Origin: an uncultured Clostridia bacterium
Lineage (GTDB): Bacteria; Bacillota; Clostridia; Christensenellales; UBA1242
Assembly (NCBI GenBank): GCA_944383415.1
Contig: CALWPK010000005.1
Span: 31,126-95,125, forward strand
DNA length: 64,000 nt
Reading direction: 5' to 3'
The notes below the pieces were generated by a model that did not search any database, was not told the origin of the DNA, and saw only the letters and a program-made list of their open reading frames with translations. A program made the translations under genes and the position numbers. Below, in pieces: positions 28,356 through 37,260 of this stretch; positions within the stretch are counted from its first letter, which is position 1; every line of letters begins with the position of its first letter.

Positions 28356-29639
28356 ATGGTACTAAAAGTAGAGAAAAAAGAAAATGGAATTTATGAGGCA
28401 AATATTAGCCTTGATGAAAAGGAATGGCAGGATAGTTTGAATTCCGCTTATGAGAAAAATAAGGGGAAATTTAGCATTCCAGGCTTTAGGAAAGGTCACG
28501 CACCTAGAAACATTATTGAAAAGAGTTTTGGTGAGGGTGCTTTCGTAAATGAGGCATTGGATGAAGTTTATTATAAGTCATATACGCAAATTTTACGCGA
28601 AAATGAGAATATCAAACCAATAGACGCTCCGAAGTTGGATATCAAAAAGTTAGATAAAAGCGGAGTAGACATTTTGCTCACTATTGCCTGCGTGCCAGAT
28701 TTCACACTTGCACAATACAAAGGACTAAAGTTTGAAAAGAAAAAGACAGAGATCACTGACAAAGACGTAGAGGAAGAGATCAACAAAGAATTGTTGCGTG
28801 CATCTAGATTGGTCGAAACCAAAAAACCTGTCAAATTAGACGACTTTGTTACGCTTGATTTTGACGGCTATATCGATGGAAAGCAATTTGACGGAGGCAA
28901 GGCAGAGAACTATCAGTTGAAGATTGGGAGCAAATCGTTTATTGACAATTTTGAAGATCAATTGGTCGGACTGAACATTGGGGACAAAAAAGATGTGATC
29001 GTCACCTTCCCAAAGGACTATCATCAAAAAGATCTCGCTGGCAAGCCTGCTACATTCAAGGTCGAAATCAAAAACATACGTGAACGCGTTATGCCTATTC
29101 TTAATGAAGAATTTGTATCTAATTCAACCGAATTTGACACAGTAGATAAATATAAAGAAAACATTCGTACCCGCCTGGAAAAAGAAGCGGATGAACGCAA
29201 TGAATTGGAGTTGGACAACGACATTTTAGATAAAATCATAGACAATACCGAACTTAGTGTGCCTGATGTGATGGTAGAGGAAGAGTTCAATCGTCAAATG
29301 AATGGAATGAACGCTCAAATGCAATATCAAGGGTTGAAACTCGAAGATTATGTGAACTACATTGGCAAGACAATGGATCAATTCAAAGATGAAGTGAGAG
29401 CCAACTCTCGTAGGCAGGTGAAAGGTCGTTTGGTGCTAGAAAAACTCATTAGAGATGAGCACCTTGACGTCATTGAAAAGGATATCGACCAAAAAATCGA
29501 AGAAATGGCAAAAAATACCGGTAAAACGCTGGAAGAATTCAAAAAACAAGTAAATAATGATATGATAAATCATATTGCAAATGAAATTCTTATGAAAAAA
29601 TTGGTAGAATTTTTGCGAAACAACAATGAAATTAAATAA
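28356..29639 (+). CDS. tig: Trigger factor, ribosome-associated chaperone
   Basis: The 427-aa protein is a full-length trigger factor. The ribosome-docking signature GFRKGHAPR is at residues 43-51. An FKBP-type peptidyl-prolyl isomerase domain spans about 150-235 (DFDGYIDGKQFDGG, GSKSFIDNFEDQLVG), and the rest is the helical substrate-cradling domain. It binds nascent chains at the exit tunnel. AAGGAGA lies at a standard distance before the ATG at 28356; an earlier frame-compatible start at 28317 has no such site. The order tig-clpP-clpX is the usual Gram-positive one. Confidence 0.96.
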   Translation: MVLKVEKKENGIYEANISLDEKEWQDSLNSAYEKNKGKFSIPGFRKGHAPRNIIEKSFGEGAFVNEALDEVYYKSYTQILRENENIKPIDAPKLDIKKLDKSGVDILLTIACVPDFTLAQYKGLKFEKKKTEITDKDVEEEINKELLRASRLVETKKPVKLDDFVTLDFDGYIDGKQFDGGKAENYQLKIGSKSFIDNFEDQLVGLNIGDKKDVIVTFPKDYHQKDLAGKPATFKVEIKNIRERVMPILNEEFVSNSTEFDTVDKYKENIRTRLEKEADERNELELDNDILDKIIDNTELSVPDVMVEEEFNRQMNGMNAQMQYQGLKLEDYVNYIGKTMDQFKDEVRANSRRQVKGRLVLEKLIRDEHLDVIEKDIDQKIEEMAKNTGKTLEEFKKQVNNDMINHIANEILMKKLVEFLRNNNEIK

Positions 29640-29717
29640 TATTAAGAAATTTTGATAAATATTGATTTTCTGTAATAAATTTACTTTTAATTCAAATAAA
29701 TATAAGGAGAGAAGATT

Positions 29718-30299
29718 ATGATACCTATGGTTATTGATCAAGTTGGCAATGTTGAACGCAGTTATGACATCTATTCTCGCTTGTTGGAAGATAGAATTGT
29801 ATTCTTGTCTGGCGAAATTGATGATCAGACGGCAAATACTGTTGTCGCTCAATTGCTTTATTTGGAGGGAAAAAATCCAGATAAAGATATATTTATGTAC
29901 ATCAACAGTCCTGGTGGTAGTGTGACTGCTGGACTAGCGATATATGATACAATGCAGTATGTGAAATGTGATATTTCTACTATTTGTATTGGTATGGCAG
30001 CAAGTATGGCGGCGGTGATTTTGTCTAGCGGTACAAAGGGTAAGCGTATATGTCTTCCTCATAGCGAAGTGATGATTCATCAGCCACTGGGCGGAGCACA
30101 AGGTCAGGCATCAGATATTGAGATTCACGCACGCCATATTCAAAAGACAAGGGAGAGTTTGAATAGAATTCTTGCTGACAACACTGGCAAAAATATTGAA
30201 ACAATATCAAAAGATACAGATAGGGACAATTTCTTAGATGCTAAACAAGCGTTGAAATATGGCTTGGTAGATAAAATTTATGATAAACGAAAAAATTAA
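29718..30299 (+). CDS. clpP: ATP-dependent Clp protease proteolytic subunit
   Basis: The 193-aa serine peptidase has the complete triad: S96 in GMAASMAA, H121 in MIHQPLGG and D170 in DRDNF. NSPGGSV (63-69) forms the oxyanion region. ClpP assembles into a 14-subunit barrel fed by ClpX, encoded next. The N-terminus (MIPMVIDQ) is normal for the family, including the processed propeptide length. AAGGAGAGA precedes the ATG. Confidence 0.97.
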   Translation: MIPMVIDQVGNVERSYDIYSRLLEDRIVFLSGEIDDQTANTVVAQLLYLEGKNPDKDIFMYINSPGGSVTAGLAIYDTMQYVKCDISTICIGMAASMAAVILSSGTKGKRICLPHSEVMIHQPLGGAQGQASDIEIHARHIQKTRESLNRILADNTGKNIETISKDTDRDNFLDAKQALKYGLVDKIYDKRKN

Positions 30300-30308
30300 A
30301 GGATAAAT

Positions 30309-30331
30309 ACAGACAAATATTCGTCTGTATT
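30309..30331 (+). terminator. Hairpin between clpP and clpX
   Basis: ATACAGAC and GTCTGTAT form an 8-bp stem around an 8-base loop, ending in TTTGC. It is terminator-like but has a short T-run, so it may attenuate clpX or protect the clpP mRNA end. Confidence 0.5.
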
Positions 30332-30349
30332 TTGCAAATAAAGGAGAGT

Positions 30350-31624
30350 ATGAAAGAGATAGAAACCATTTGTTCATTTTGTGGTCGTCCGGCTCGTGAG
30401 TTGACCGATATTATTAGCAATCCAGAGGGCGATTGTTTCATTTGCAAAGATTGTTTGAATATATGCAAGGATCTTATGGATTTCAACAATCGTACACGAC
30501 AGAGCGAAAAAAATGAATTCATTGATTTGATCAAACCGCAAGAAATCAAACGAAAGTTGGATGAATTCATTATCGGTCAAGATGAGGTTAAGAAGATCCT
30601 TGCCGTATCAGTATATAATCATTATAAACGTATAAATTATAACACTATCAAGCGAGGCAATTCTCAGGACGAAGTGGAATTGGAGAAATCAAACGTACTG
30701 TTGGTAGGACCTACTGGTAGTGGAAAAACTTTACTTGCCAAAACACTTGCAAAGACATTGAAAGTGCCTTTTGCATCAAGTGATGCCACAGCACTCACTG
30801 AGGCAGGGTATGTTGGAGATGACGTTGAAAATATCTTATTGAAACTCATCCAAAATGCTGATTATGATGTTGAAAAGGCTGAACGCGGAATTATTTATAT
30901 TGACGAAATAGATAAAATTGCTAGAAAAACTCAAAATGTATCAATCACACGTGATGTGAGCGGAGAAGGAGTACAACAGGCATTATTGAAAATCTTAGAA
31001 GGGACTATTGCCACCGTGCCACCACAGGGAGGCAGGAAACACCCTCAGCAGGAAAATATCAAGATTGATACAACGAACATTTTATTTATATGTGGCGGTG
31101 CTTTCGTTGGACTTGATAAAATCATCAGCGAGAGAAATGGAGCATCCTCTCTTGGCTTTGGTGCAAGTGTTAAGAAAAAAGAGATGGAAGAATCGATCAA
31201 CAAATTTGAAAACATTCAGCCTCAAGATTTGATCAAATATGGTATGATACCAGAATTTGTAGGCAGACTTCCTATCGTCGCTACTCTTGATAGCCTTGAT
31301 GAAAAAGCATTGGAGAGAATTTTGGTGGAGCCAAAGAATGCTATCACGAAGCAATATATACAAATGTTCAAAATGGACGGAATTGACCTATCTTTTGAAC
31401 CTGAGGCAATCACTGCAGTTGCGAAAAAGGCAATAGAACTCAAGACCGGTGCTAGAGGATTGAGGACTATTCTTGAAGAGCGTATGCTTGATGTTATGTA
31501 TAGTTATCATTTTGAAGACAATATTGAACGAATTGTCATAACTGCTGATTTTATTAACAAGAACGCAAAAGCAAAAATCATCAAAGCCAAACCGAAACTC
31601 AAAGAGAAAAAGCAAACAGCATAA
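30350..31624 (+). CDS. clpX: ATP-dependent Clp protease ATP-binding subunit ClpX
   Basis: The 424-aa AAA+ unfoldase starts with a zinc-binding domain (C8, C11, C32, C35). Walker A GPTGSGKT lies near residue 120, Walker B IIYIDEID near 181, followed by sensor and arginine-finger segments (EFVGRLP near 303). The IGF-type ClpP-docking loop is in the form LGFGA around residue 270. It recognises and unfolds substrates for ClpP. The ATG at 30350 has AAGGAG four bases upstream; a TTG at 30332 is rejected. A terminator follows. Confidence 0.97.
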   Translation: MKEIETICSFCGRPARELTDIISNPEGDCFICKDCLNICKDLMDFNNRTRQSEKNEFIDLIKPQEIKRKLDEFIIGQDEVKKILAVSVYNHYKRINYNTIKRGNSQDEVELEKSNVLLVGPTGSGKTLLAKTLAKTLKVPFASSDATALTEAGYVGDDVENILLKLIQNADYDVEKAERGIIYIDEIDKIARKTQNVSITRDVSGEGVQQALLKILEGTIATVPPQGGRKHPQQENIKIDTTNILFICGGAFVGLDKIISERNGASSLGFGASVKKKEMEESINKFENIQPQDLIKYGMIPEFVGRLPIVATLDSLDEKALERILVEPKNAITKQYIQMFKMDGIDLSFEPEAITAVAKKAIELKTGARGLRTILEERMLDVMYSYHFEDNIERIVITADFINKNAKAKIIKAKPKLKEKKQTA

Positions 31625-31651
31625 AGTTAATAAGTTTTGAGGAAAAAAAGT

Positions 31652-31685
31652 AAAGGGACTTTGCTAAATGATGAAGTTCCTTTTT
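31652..31685 (+). terminator. Terminator of the tig-clpP-clpX unit
   Basis: AAAGGGACTT (31652-31661) pairs with AAGTTCCTTT (31674-31683) through one G-U pair, followed by T residues. Confidence 0.8.
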
Positions 31686-31735
31686 ATTATTTAGAAAATA
31701 AAAAAATAATTTTTTTCAAATTATTTGATGATACT

Positions 31736-31836
31736 TACATCTAAATTAGGAACATTGCCGATGAAATGAGATATATCATTTCATTATCAATAGAGAATAA
31801 CACAATATTGAGTTTTGGTATTTTATCTTAGATGTA
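31736..31836. other. Structured intergenic element, possible small RNA
   Basis: TACATCTAA (31736-31744) is an exact inverse of TTAGATGTA (31828-31836). Nested inside, ATGAAATGA (31761-31769) pairs with TCATTTCAT (31776-31784) around a 6-base loop. Together they form an approximately 100-base, two-level structure without an obvious reading frame. No matching promoter or T-run is clear. Confidence 0.35.
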
Positions 31837-31902
31837 CAACAAGAGAAACTGATGATATGAACTTCAAGTTATCTATTTTTTATTTGAATTTTATTTAAAA
31901 TA

Positions 31903-31933
31903 TTGATACAAATTTGTAATTTTGTGTTATAAT
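31903..31933 (+). promoter_or_regulatory. Promoter of the gene at 31942
   Basis: TTGATA (31903-31908) and TATAAT (31928-31933) with a 19-base spacer. The expected start of transcription falls about 2 bases before the ATG, so the mRNA is probably leaderless. Confidence 0.55.
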
Positions 31934-31941
31934 CAAATTAT

Positions 31942-32511
31942 ATGAAAAAGATGAAGTTATATCACACATCAACTATTCCAAATCTGAAAATCATAGAACC
32001 TCGTATTTCAACGCACGGAAAATCTTATGTATATGCTACACCAAGTTTGGAATTTTCCTTATTTTTTGGCGGAAAGGAAATGGCGGGCGGTTTCGATGGG
32101 ATTTATGGCATAAAAGATAATATACCATTCTTCTACGAGGCTTACAAAGGTGCCCTCAAAAGAATATTTGATAATGCCGTATGCTATATTTACGAAGTAG
32201 ATCCCTCAACATTCGTAGCAGGCAAGACTACATTCAGTGGTGAATTTGTAAGCGAGAGTCCTGTCAAAATCTTGAATTGCAAAAAGGTTAATAATGTATA
32301 TAATTACATACAAGAACTAAATAGCCAATCGAAAATCAAACTACATTATTTTTGCGACACAGAAGAATATAATAAAATGATTGATGAATATATCTCTAAT
32401 ATGATTATCGAATTAGGCATTTTGGACAAAAAAGAAACAGGTATTTATGGGTTTTGCGAAAGACATTTTCCACATATTATGGAAAGATTGCAAGCTGAGA
32501 TTTTGAAGTAA
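31942..32511 (+). CDS. Hypothetical protein, possibly ADP-ribosyltransferase-like
   Basis: The 189-aa soluble protein begins KLYHTSTIPNL, has ISTHGKSYVYATPS near residue 22 and a C-terminal helical part. The Y-H-T/G-S opening followed by a V-Y-A-T-P-S strand recalls proteins with an ADP-ribosyltransferase-like fold, but I cannot identify a full catalytic set, so this is a weak suggestion. There is no Shine-Dalgarno sequence; a consensus TATAAT ends 8 bases before the ATG. It stands alone between the clpX terminator and an AT-rich inverted repeat. Confidence 0.6.
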   Translation: MKKMKLYHTSTIPNLKIIEPRISTHGKSYVYATPSLEFSLFFGGKEMAGGFDGIYGIKDNIPFFYEAYKGALKRIFDNAVCYIYEVDPSTFVAGKTTFSGEFVSESPVKILNCKKVNNVYNYIQELNSQSKIKLHYFCDTEEYNKMIDEYISNMIIELGILDKKETGIYGFCERHFPHIMERLQAEILK

Positions 32512-32632
32512 TAATATACCACATTATTAGTTTGGAGATAAAATTTTGCCCAAATAGAACTGAGTTGTAAAATTTATGTCAATCAAAATTTGCCCGCTAA
32601 CGATTCACTCAATTATTCAGGAAGGAAATAGC

Positions 32633-32664
32633 TTTTAAATTAAGAAGATTATATTAATTTAAAA
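32633..32664 (+). terminator. AT-only inverted repeat after the gene at 31942
   Basis: TTTTAAATTAA (32633-32643) and TTAATTTAAAA (32654-32664) are exact inverses around a 10-base loop. It is weakly stable and only possibly a terminator. Confidence 0.3.
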
Positions 32665-32699
32665 TCTTACATTTTGTATTCAATTAAGTCCTAATTGAT

Positions 32700-32728
32700 T
32701 TGCAATATTTGTGAATTTCATATATAAT
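32700..32728 (+). promoter_or_regulatory. Promoter giving a leaderless mRNA for the Smr-like gene
   Basis: TTGCAA (32700-32705), a 17-base spacer and TATAAT (32723-32728). The ATG at 32738 lies 10 bases after the -10 element, leaving almost no 5' leader. Confidence 0.65.
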
Positions 32729-32737
32729 AATTACAAT

Positions 32738-33079
32738 ATGGAACTAATTACTATTGATATCAAATCTGATAGGCAGACAGTGAGTGAGGCAATCGCTCAA
32801 TTTTTGCTAGAAGTAGAGAGTTATAAAAAAGGCGGATACAAGGTAATGAAAGTCATTCACGGATATGGCAGTCACGGAGTTGGCGGAGCGATCAAAGTAA
32901 ATTTCCTAAAAAAATGTGAAGAATTGAAGCGTAGAGGAAAAATTGAGGATTACACTTGTTGTGATAGATGGACACCAAACAATGTGGTTAGAAAAATCGC
33001 TATAAATTATTGCCCAGATTTACTTGCGGATAGAGATTTGTATTTGTTAAATTCCGGTTGCACGATTGTAATTTTATGA
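32738..33079 (+). CDS. Smr-domain-like protein
   Basis: The 113-aa protein matches a stand-alone Smr domain: an N-terminal ITIDIKS strand, a helix, then VMKVIHGYGSHGVGGAIK, where the HGYGSHG loop (41-47) corresponds to the H-G-x-G loop of Smr nucleases. Smr domains nick DNA or cleave RNA in MutS2 and related proteins. The C-terminal third is not recognised. No ribosome binding site precedes the ATG, consistent with a leaderless transcript. A longer GTG start at 32711 would lie upstream of the predicted transcription start and is rejected. Confidence 0.65.
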   Translation: MELITIDIKSDRQTVSEAIAQFLLEVESYKKGGYKVMKVIHGYGSHGVGGAIKVNFLKKCEELKRRGKIEDYTCCDRWTPNNVVRKIAINYCPDLLADRDLYLLNSGCTIVIL

Positions 33080-33164
33080 AAATATTAGTTTAATTGAATT
33101 TAGTTTCAAATTCTACAAATTTAACGTTTAAGACATTAAAATTATGAGGAGATATAATAACAAT

Positions 33165-34154
33165 ATGAAAATCAAATATACTTTAGACAAACGTACCGAG
33201 ATTATGGAGATAATGCTCACATTGACAGATTATTTTGACCGCATTCCGAAATTAAGGGTGCCAACCGAGTTTGATTATGCTGTGGATGTGAAGAATTATT
33301 TTTCACAGTACAAAAATCATAGGGCTGTGAAACTATTAACTGAAGTTATCCACGAATTGTGTTTTAATTATGATGCACCTATTGCGTTAATGTGGCAATT
33401 AAACTCTGATTTTAGTATCAATGAGTTGTTGAAATATCCTTTTGAAACTCGTTTAGGTAGGAGTCCTAAAGTCCTTGAATTCATAAAAGAAATTAGAAAT
33501 TTTACAATCGACTCCAAGTATGATGAATTTTATAAAAAGCATACACGGGCGTATCAAAAATGGATTGAAGACACGAAGAGCAAAGTAGATGAAAATTTGC
33601 TTGATTATATGGATAATTTCTACAAAGAAGAATTGGAACGTGATTATATTATAAACCTTATGCCTCTTCAAACACACTGCAATTATGGGGTAGAAAATGG
33701 CAATCAAAGTATTTGCAATTTGGGTGCAAAATTTTCTGAAAACAAACTGGAGCCATACTTTCTGTCACAAAAAAATTTAGACCTTATTCAACACGAATTT
33801 TCTCATCCATTGATCAATCCGCTCACTGACAAGTATTTTGATGCTAGGCGTATGCCTCCACTCCCCGATGAAGTGAAAGAAAAAATGCGAAATTTAGCCT
33901 ATGGATCCATATCAACTTATGTCAATGAACAAATTATTCGTTGTACGACAATTTTATATTTAAATAATCTCTATGGTGAAGAATATGAAGAAACTCTAAT
34001 AAAGCAAGAGGAGGATATAGGATTTATCCACACACGCGCAGTTTTACAGGCATTGAAAGAATATGAAAAACAGGATGTACCTTTAAGAAAATATTTTCCG
34101 AAGATATTAGGGGAGTTTTATAAGCCTCTTAATAATTCACTTTTGTTGAATTAA
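33165..34154 (+). CDS. DUF4932-like putative zinc metalloprotease
   Basis: The 329-aa protein contains H-E-F-S-H (residues 210-214), an HExxH zinc-binding motif, followed by PLINPL, which matches the H-E-F-S-H-x-x-x-N-P-L pattern of DUF4932 proteins. A glutamate as third zinc ligand may be among those in the following 60 residues. No signal peptide is seen. Start choice is uncertain: the ATG at 33144 adds 7 residues, while the ATG at 33165 lies 7 bases after a TATAAT and could be leaderless. A cloverleaf-like RNA element follows. Substrate unknown. Confidence 0.6.
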   Translation: MKIKYTLDKRTEIMEIMLTLTDYFDRIPKLRVPTEFDYAVDVKNYFSQYKNHRAVKLLTEVIHELCFNYDAPIALMWQLNSDFSINELLKYPFETRLGRSPKVLEFIKEIRNFTIDSKYDEFYKKHTRAYQKWIEDTKSKVDENLLDYMDNFYKEELERDYIINLMPLQTHCNYGVENGNQSICNLGAKFSENKLEPYFLSQKNLDLIQHEFSHPLINPLTDKYFDARRMPPLPDEVKEKMRNLAYGSISTYVNEQIIRCTTILYLNNLYGEEYEETLIKQEEDIGFIHTRAVLQALKEYEKQDVPLRKYFPKILGEFYKPLNNSLLLN

Positions 34155-34215
34155 TTTTGTCGATTGTTTGCTTGGCAATAATTTAGTTTTGTGTTTAAAT
34201 TGACAGGGAAGGGGT

Positions 34216-34293
34216 GGCGGAAGTAAACACTCGAATGAGCGTTTGAACCGCCCAGACGGGCGGTTGGCGTTGAAAACGCACTTCCGCCTTTTA
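34216..34293 (+). ncRNA. Compact cloverleaf-like structured RNA candidate
   Basis: A 9-bp closing stem, GGCGGAAGT (34216-34224) with ACTTCCGCC (34280-34288), encloses three hairpins: AAAC-CTC/GAG-GTTT (34225-34244), an exact 8-bp AACCGCCC/GGGCGGTT with loop AGAC (34246-34265), and GCGTT/AACGC (34267-34279). TTTT follows. The element is far GC-richer than its surroundings. It is not a tRNA: the middle arm has a 4-base loop instead of a 7-base anticodon loop, and there is no T-loop consensus in the right place. It may be a small RNA, a cis-regulator of the 34462 gene or an elaborate terminator. Confidence 0.55.
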
Positions 34294-34461
34294 TATTAAA
34301 AAATAGACTTCACAGCAAAATAATCACATAATCAATCGCAACAATTTTTGAGTGTCAATTGATACTTAAAACAACAAAATTCATCAATATTTTTAAAAAT
34401 TCATAAGAAATCGTTTTATTTTTAATGTAATTTATGCCATAATACTATAAACGGGGTAAAT

Positions 34462-35886
34462 ATGAGTAGACAAATAGGGAAAATTGAAAGAAAGTCCAGA
34501 AATGGATCAATTGGTTCATTTTTCTTTGGTACATTGATTGGCTTGCTCTTTGGTATTGGTGCGATTATAGGCATTGTGGCTTTTGCCTATTTCAAAGTGA
34601 CTCCGAATTGGATCAATGATAAGTTCAATACGGAAATTGATTTGGGCAACGATGATTTGAATAGTTTAACTTTGAATACTTTTGTCACTCACGCAGTTAA
34701 TTTAGGTAAAAATATTGACACTTATACTCTCAATGATTTGCAGTCAGATTTTGGGATTGAGATTGACGATGAAATAGCAGGCATCAGTATAATTGATTTA
34801 AAAAATGTACCTTTGCCAGAGATGATGCAGGCGGTACAAAACAAAATTGCAAATATTAGCGCAGACGAATTGAAGAATGCAATAGACTTGTCGGCTCTTG
34901 ATGAAATTTTGAACAACACAAATACTTATTATTTCAATATGTCTGACGGCAAATTGTATGAAGAACAAGGATATCTGAATCAAGTAAACTTTGATTATAC
35001 GATCGATTCATCAAATTTGAAAGTGATCATTAAAGGCAATGAATTTACTATAACAACCGGGCGGGTAGAGGTGGCATTAAGATATATCCCTCTGTCTGAG
35101 GCAGTATCTCAATTTGCGTCTAATATTGATTCAAATATCACTATAGGTGAATTGAGAGATGAATATAATGTCACACTACCATCATTCTTCGATAAGGTTG
35201 AAGATTCTACTCCTATTGCTGAATTGGAGGAAGAAATCAATAAATTGTATATCGCAGACTTTTTGAATTATACAATAGTTGGAGATATTGTTTATGACGA
35301 ACTTGATCAAGAGGTCATTGGAATTATGGCAACAATAGCAAAGACAACAATCGCCGATATGGCTGGTCTTGAATCCACCATCGATAATCTAACCATAGCA
35401 GAAGTATTGGGTTATACTTATAATGATTTGGAAGAATCGTATTATGACAAGGATGAAACAAAAGTGGAAGGAGTGATGAACGCCATTGCGGGCTTCACCA
35501 TTTCGGGATTGAGTGACGGGATAGATACGTTGACAATAAGCGATCTATTTGCCCCTGAAGACTTGAATTCGGGCGTACTTTATCTCATTGATAGAAATAC
35601 AACGATTTCAAATCTGCCAAATGCACTGTCTACAGCGTTGGAAAGTAGCACTATAGATGAACTAATTTCAGCCGATATTGTGGATTCTCCAGATAAATAT
35701 TATTCACAATCTGGTGGCACTATTGATGATGGAACGGGGATTAATAACAAATACATTAATGTGGGTTCAGTAGAAAGCCCAGAATATAAACAAGTCAAAA
35801 ATCTTGTTTTGAACGACATAATTATTGTATTTTTCGAATTGATTGATAATAACGGTGGATTATTGGATGAAGTGCCATCTAATTAA
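34462..35886 (+). CDS. Membrane-anchored surface protein with repeats
   Basis: The 474-aa protein has a basic N-terminus, one transmembrane helix (about residues 19-45, FFFGTLIGLLFG...) and an extracellular region of about 425 residues. From about residue 210 it holds three to four degenerate repeats of 50-65 residues, each with T-I-A/S-D/E-x-x-x-x-I-D-x-L-T/Y-I-A/S-D/E-x-L/F and a Y-D-x-D/E segment. The same N-terminal anchor layout occurs in the 3,670-aa protein. No enzyme motif or wall anchor is visible. It is followed by a terminator. Function unknown. Confidence 0.75.
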   Translation: MSRQIGKIERKSRNGSIGSFFFGTLIGLLFGIGAIIGIVAFAYFKVTPNWINDKFNTEIDLGNDDLNSLTLNTFVTHAVNLGKNIDTYTLNDLQSDFGIEIDDEIAGISIIDLKNVPLPEMMQAVQNKIANISADELKNAIDLSALDEILNNTNTYYFNMSDGKLYEEQGYLNQVNFDYTIDSSNLKVIIKGNEFTITTGRVEVALRYIPLSEAVSQFASNIDSNITIGELRDEYNVTLPSFFDKVEDSTPIAELEEEINKLYIADFLNYTIVGDIVYDELDQEVIGIMATIAKTTIADMAGLESTIDNLTIAEVLGYTYNDLEESYYDKDETKVEGVMNAIAGFTISGLSDGIDTLTISDLFAPEDLNSGVLYLIDRNTTISNLPNALSTALESSTIDELISADIVDSPDKYYSQSGGTIDDGTGINNKYINVGSVESPEYKQVKNLVLNDIIIVFFELIDNNGGLLDEVPSN

Positions 35887-35891
35887 TAGTA

Positions 35892-35918
35892 AAGGATGCT
35901 TATAGCATTCTTTTTTTT
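35892..35918 (+). terminator. Terminator of the repeat protein gene
   Basis: AAGGATGC (35892-35899), loop TTATA, GCATTCTT with one G-U pair, then a run of eight T residues. Confidence 0.85.
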
Positions 35919-36160
35919 GTATGGTGTCTAATATGCATTATGTGAGAATGCGACATTATTGGAATATAATACTATAATAGTATATAATATAAGAATATAT
36001 GTAAAAAAAATATATATATATTAGTAAGAGTAATAATTTCCGTTATAAAGAATATAATATTAACATAATCTAAATAATAAATATTATAAATATTCAAATA
36101 TTATTTGACTTGAGATGTGACAAATGTTATTATTTATATAGGTAAAGGGAGATTAAATTT

Positions 36161-36931
36161 ATGAAAACAATGAAAAAGTCGTTAAAGTTATTTCTTATCG
36201 CATTGCTTATCGTTCCGTGTATGTTTATGCTCAGTGCGTGTGGAGATGACGATTCAGACGATACAAAAGGATTGAAGACAACGTACAATGCGAATTTTAC
36301 TACTGAAGATAAAGCATTATCTGTGTTTTCAGACTCGCTTGGCGGAGTAGGATACAATAAGGATGCTAAAACTATTACATTGTTCAAAGCCGGTGATAAA
36401 GATCAAGGACCTAATACTTATTTCGGAGAAACAGACAAAAATCTTGATTGGGATTCAGATGGCACGATTGTTAGTATTAAACTAAATATTGATTCAAGCG
36501 ATTATGCAATTGGTGAAGGATTCAACTATACCGTTGCAGTTAATGGTAATGATGGTGAATTTGTCTCAGAAAGATCCATATACGTTAGAAAATATGAAGA
36601 AGGTGTGAAAGTTGGTTATATTTATAACGGTTCTAGTGACCAAATTAATCAATCGGCTACAAGTAGTGACGACGCTAAGGTGTTAGAAGACGGTTGGTAT
36701 ACTTTCAAATTTGATTTCCACAAAAATGCTCAAGATCTTGCAAAAGTGACTATCAGTGTGGTAAATGACCAAAATGAAACAGTATTTGAAGTAGTGGACG
36801 CCAAATTAAATAAATCCGATGATTCAGACATCAATGAAGATGAAGTGTTAGGACTTAGATATGGGTGGTTCAGTTGGATGACAGTAGATTCAATTGAATG
36901 TTCGGCTCTCACTGTTCAAGAGATTAACTAG
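36161..36931 (+). CDS. Predicted lipoprotein with beta-sandwich-like domain
   Basis: The 256-aa protein carries a type II signal peptide: basic start, hydrophobic core and lipobox L-S-A-C with C27 as the lipidated residue. A D/G-rich linker follows. The mature part, with alternating strands, W/Y-rich segments (DGWYTFKFDFHKN) and a C-terminal G-W-F-S-W segment, resembles jelly-roll carbohydrate-binding domains, but no family is certain. AGGGAGA lies 8 bases before the ATG. LspA encoded at 26157 would process it. A large hairpin terminator follows. Confidence 0.75.
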   Translation: MKTMKKSLKLFLIALLIVPCMFMLSACGDDDSDDTKGLKTTYNANFTTEDKALSVFSDSLGGVGYNKDAKTITLFKAGDKDQGPNTYFGETDKNLDWDSDGTIVSIKLNIDSSDYAIGEGFNYTVAVNGNDGEFVSERSIYVRKYEEGVKVGYIYNGSSDQINQSATSSDDAKVLEDGWYTFKFDFHKNAQDLAKVTISVVNDQNETVFEVVDAKLNKSDDSDINEDEVLGLRYGWFSWMTVDSIECSALTVQEIN

Positions 36932-36946
36932 TTTAGTAAAAAACAT

Positions 36947-37013
36947 AAGGATTGCTTTATGAAGTAATAATGCGAGATTGCTCGATTTGCTTCATTGAAG
37001 CGATCCTTTTTAT
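36947..37013 (+). terminator. Long terminator hairpin after the lipoprotein gene
   Basis: AAGGAT-GCTT-ATGAAG pairs with CTTCAT-GAAGC-GATCCTT with small bulges; an inner CGAG/CTCG stem caps it, and T residues follow from 37007. Confidence 0.75.
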
Positions 37014-37260
37014 TTTTATTAGGTTGAGAAACGATGAATTTCGCTCGTTCACCAAAGTTTTTTTGTTCAATTTTGTTTATTTTAGTTGGGCTGTTTGGTA
37101 AATTTTTTATAAGTTAAACAAAATTTCTCAGTCAAAATTTGGCTAAATCAAATAATTTTTCTTAGAATTTTTCTGTCTATAGTCAAAATTTTCATCTATT
37201 TTAGCCCTAAAATGCTATATTTTGGTCATTTTTCACTGAAAATTTGCTATTTTCATATAA

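Noticed and set aside
34216..34288. The cloverleaf-like element as a tRNA
   Set aside because: The middle arm has an 8-bp stem with a 4-base loop, no anticodon loop of seven, no TTCGA T-loop in the right arm and no CCA; the reverse strand fits no better.
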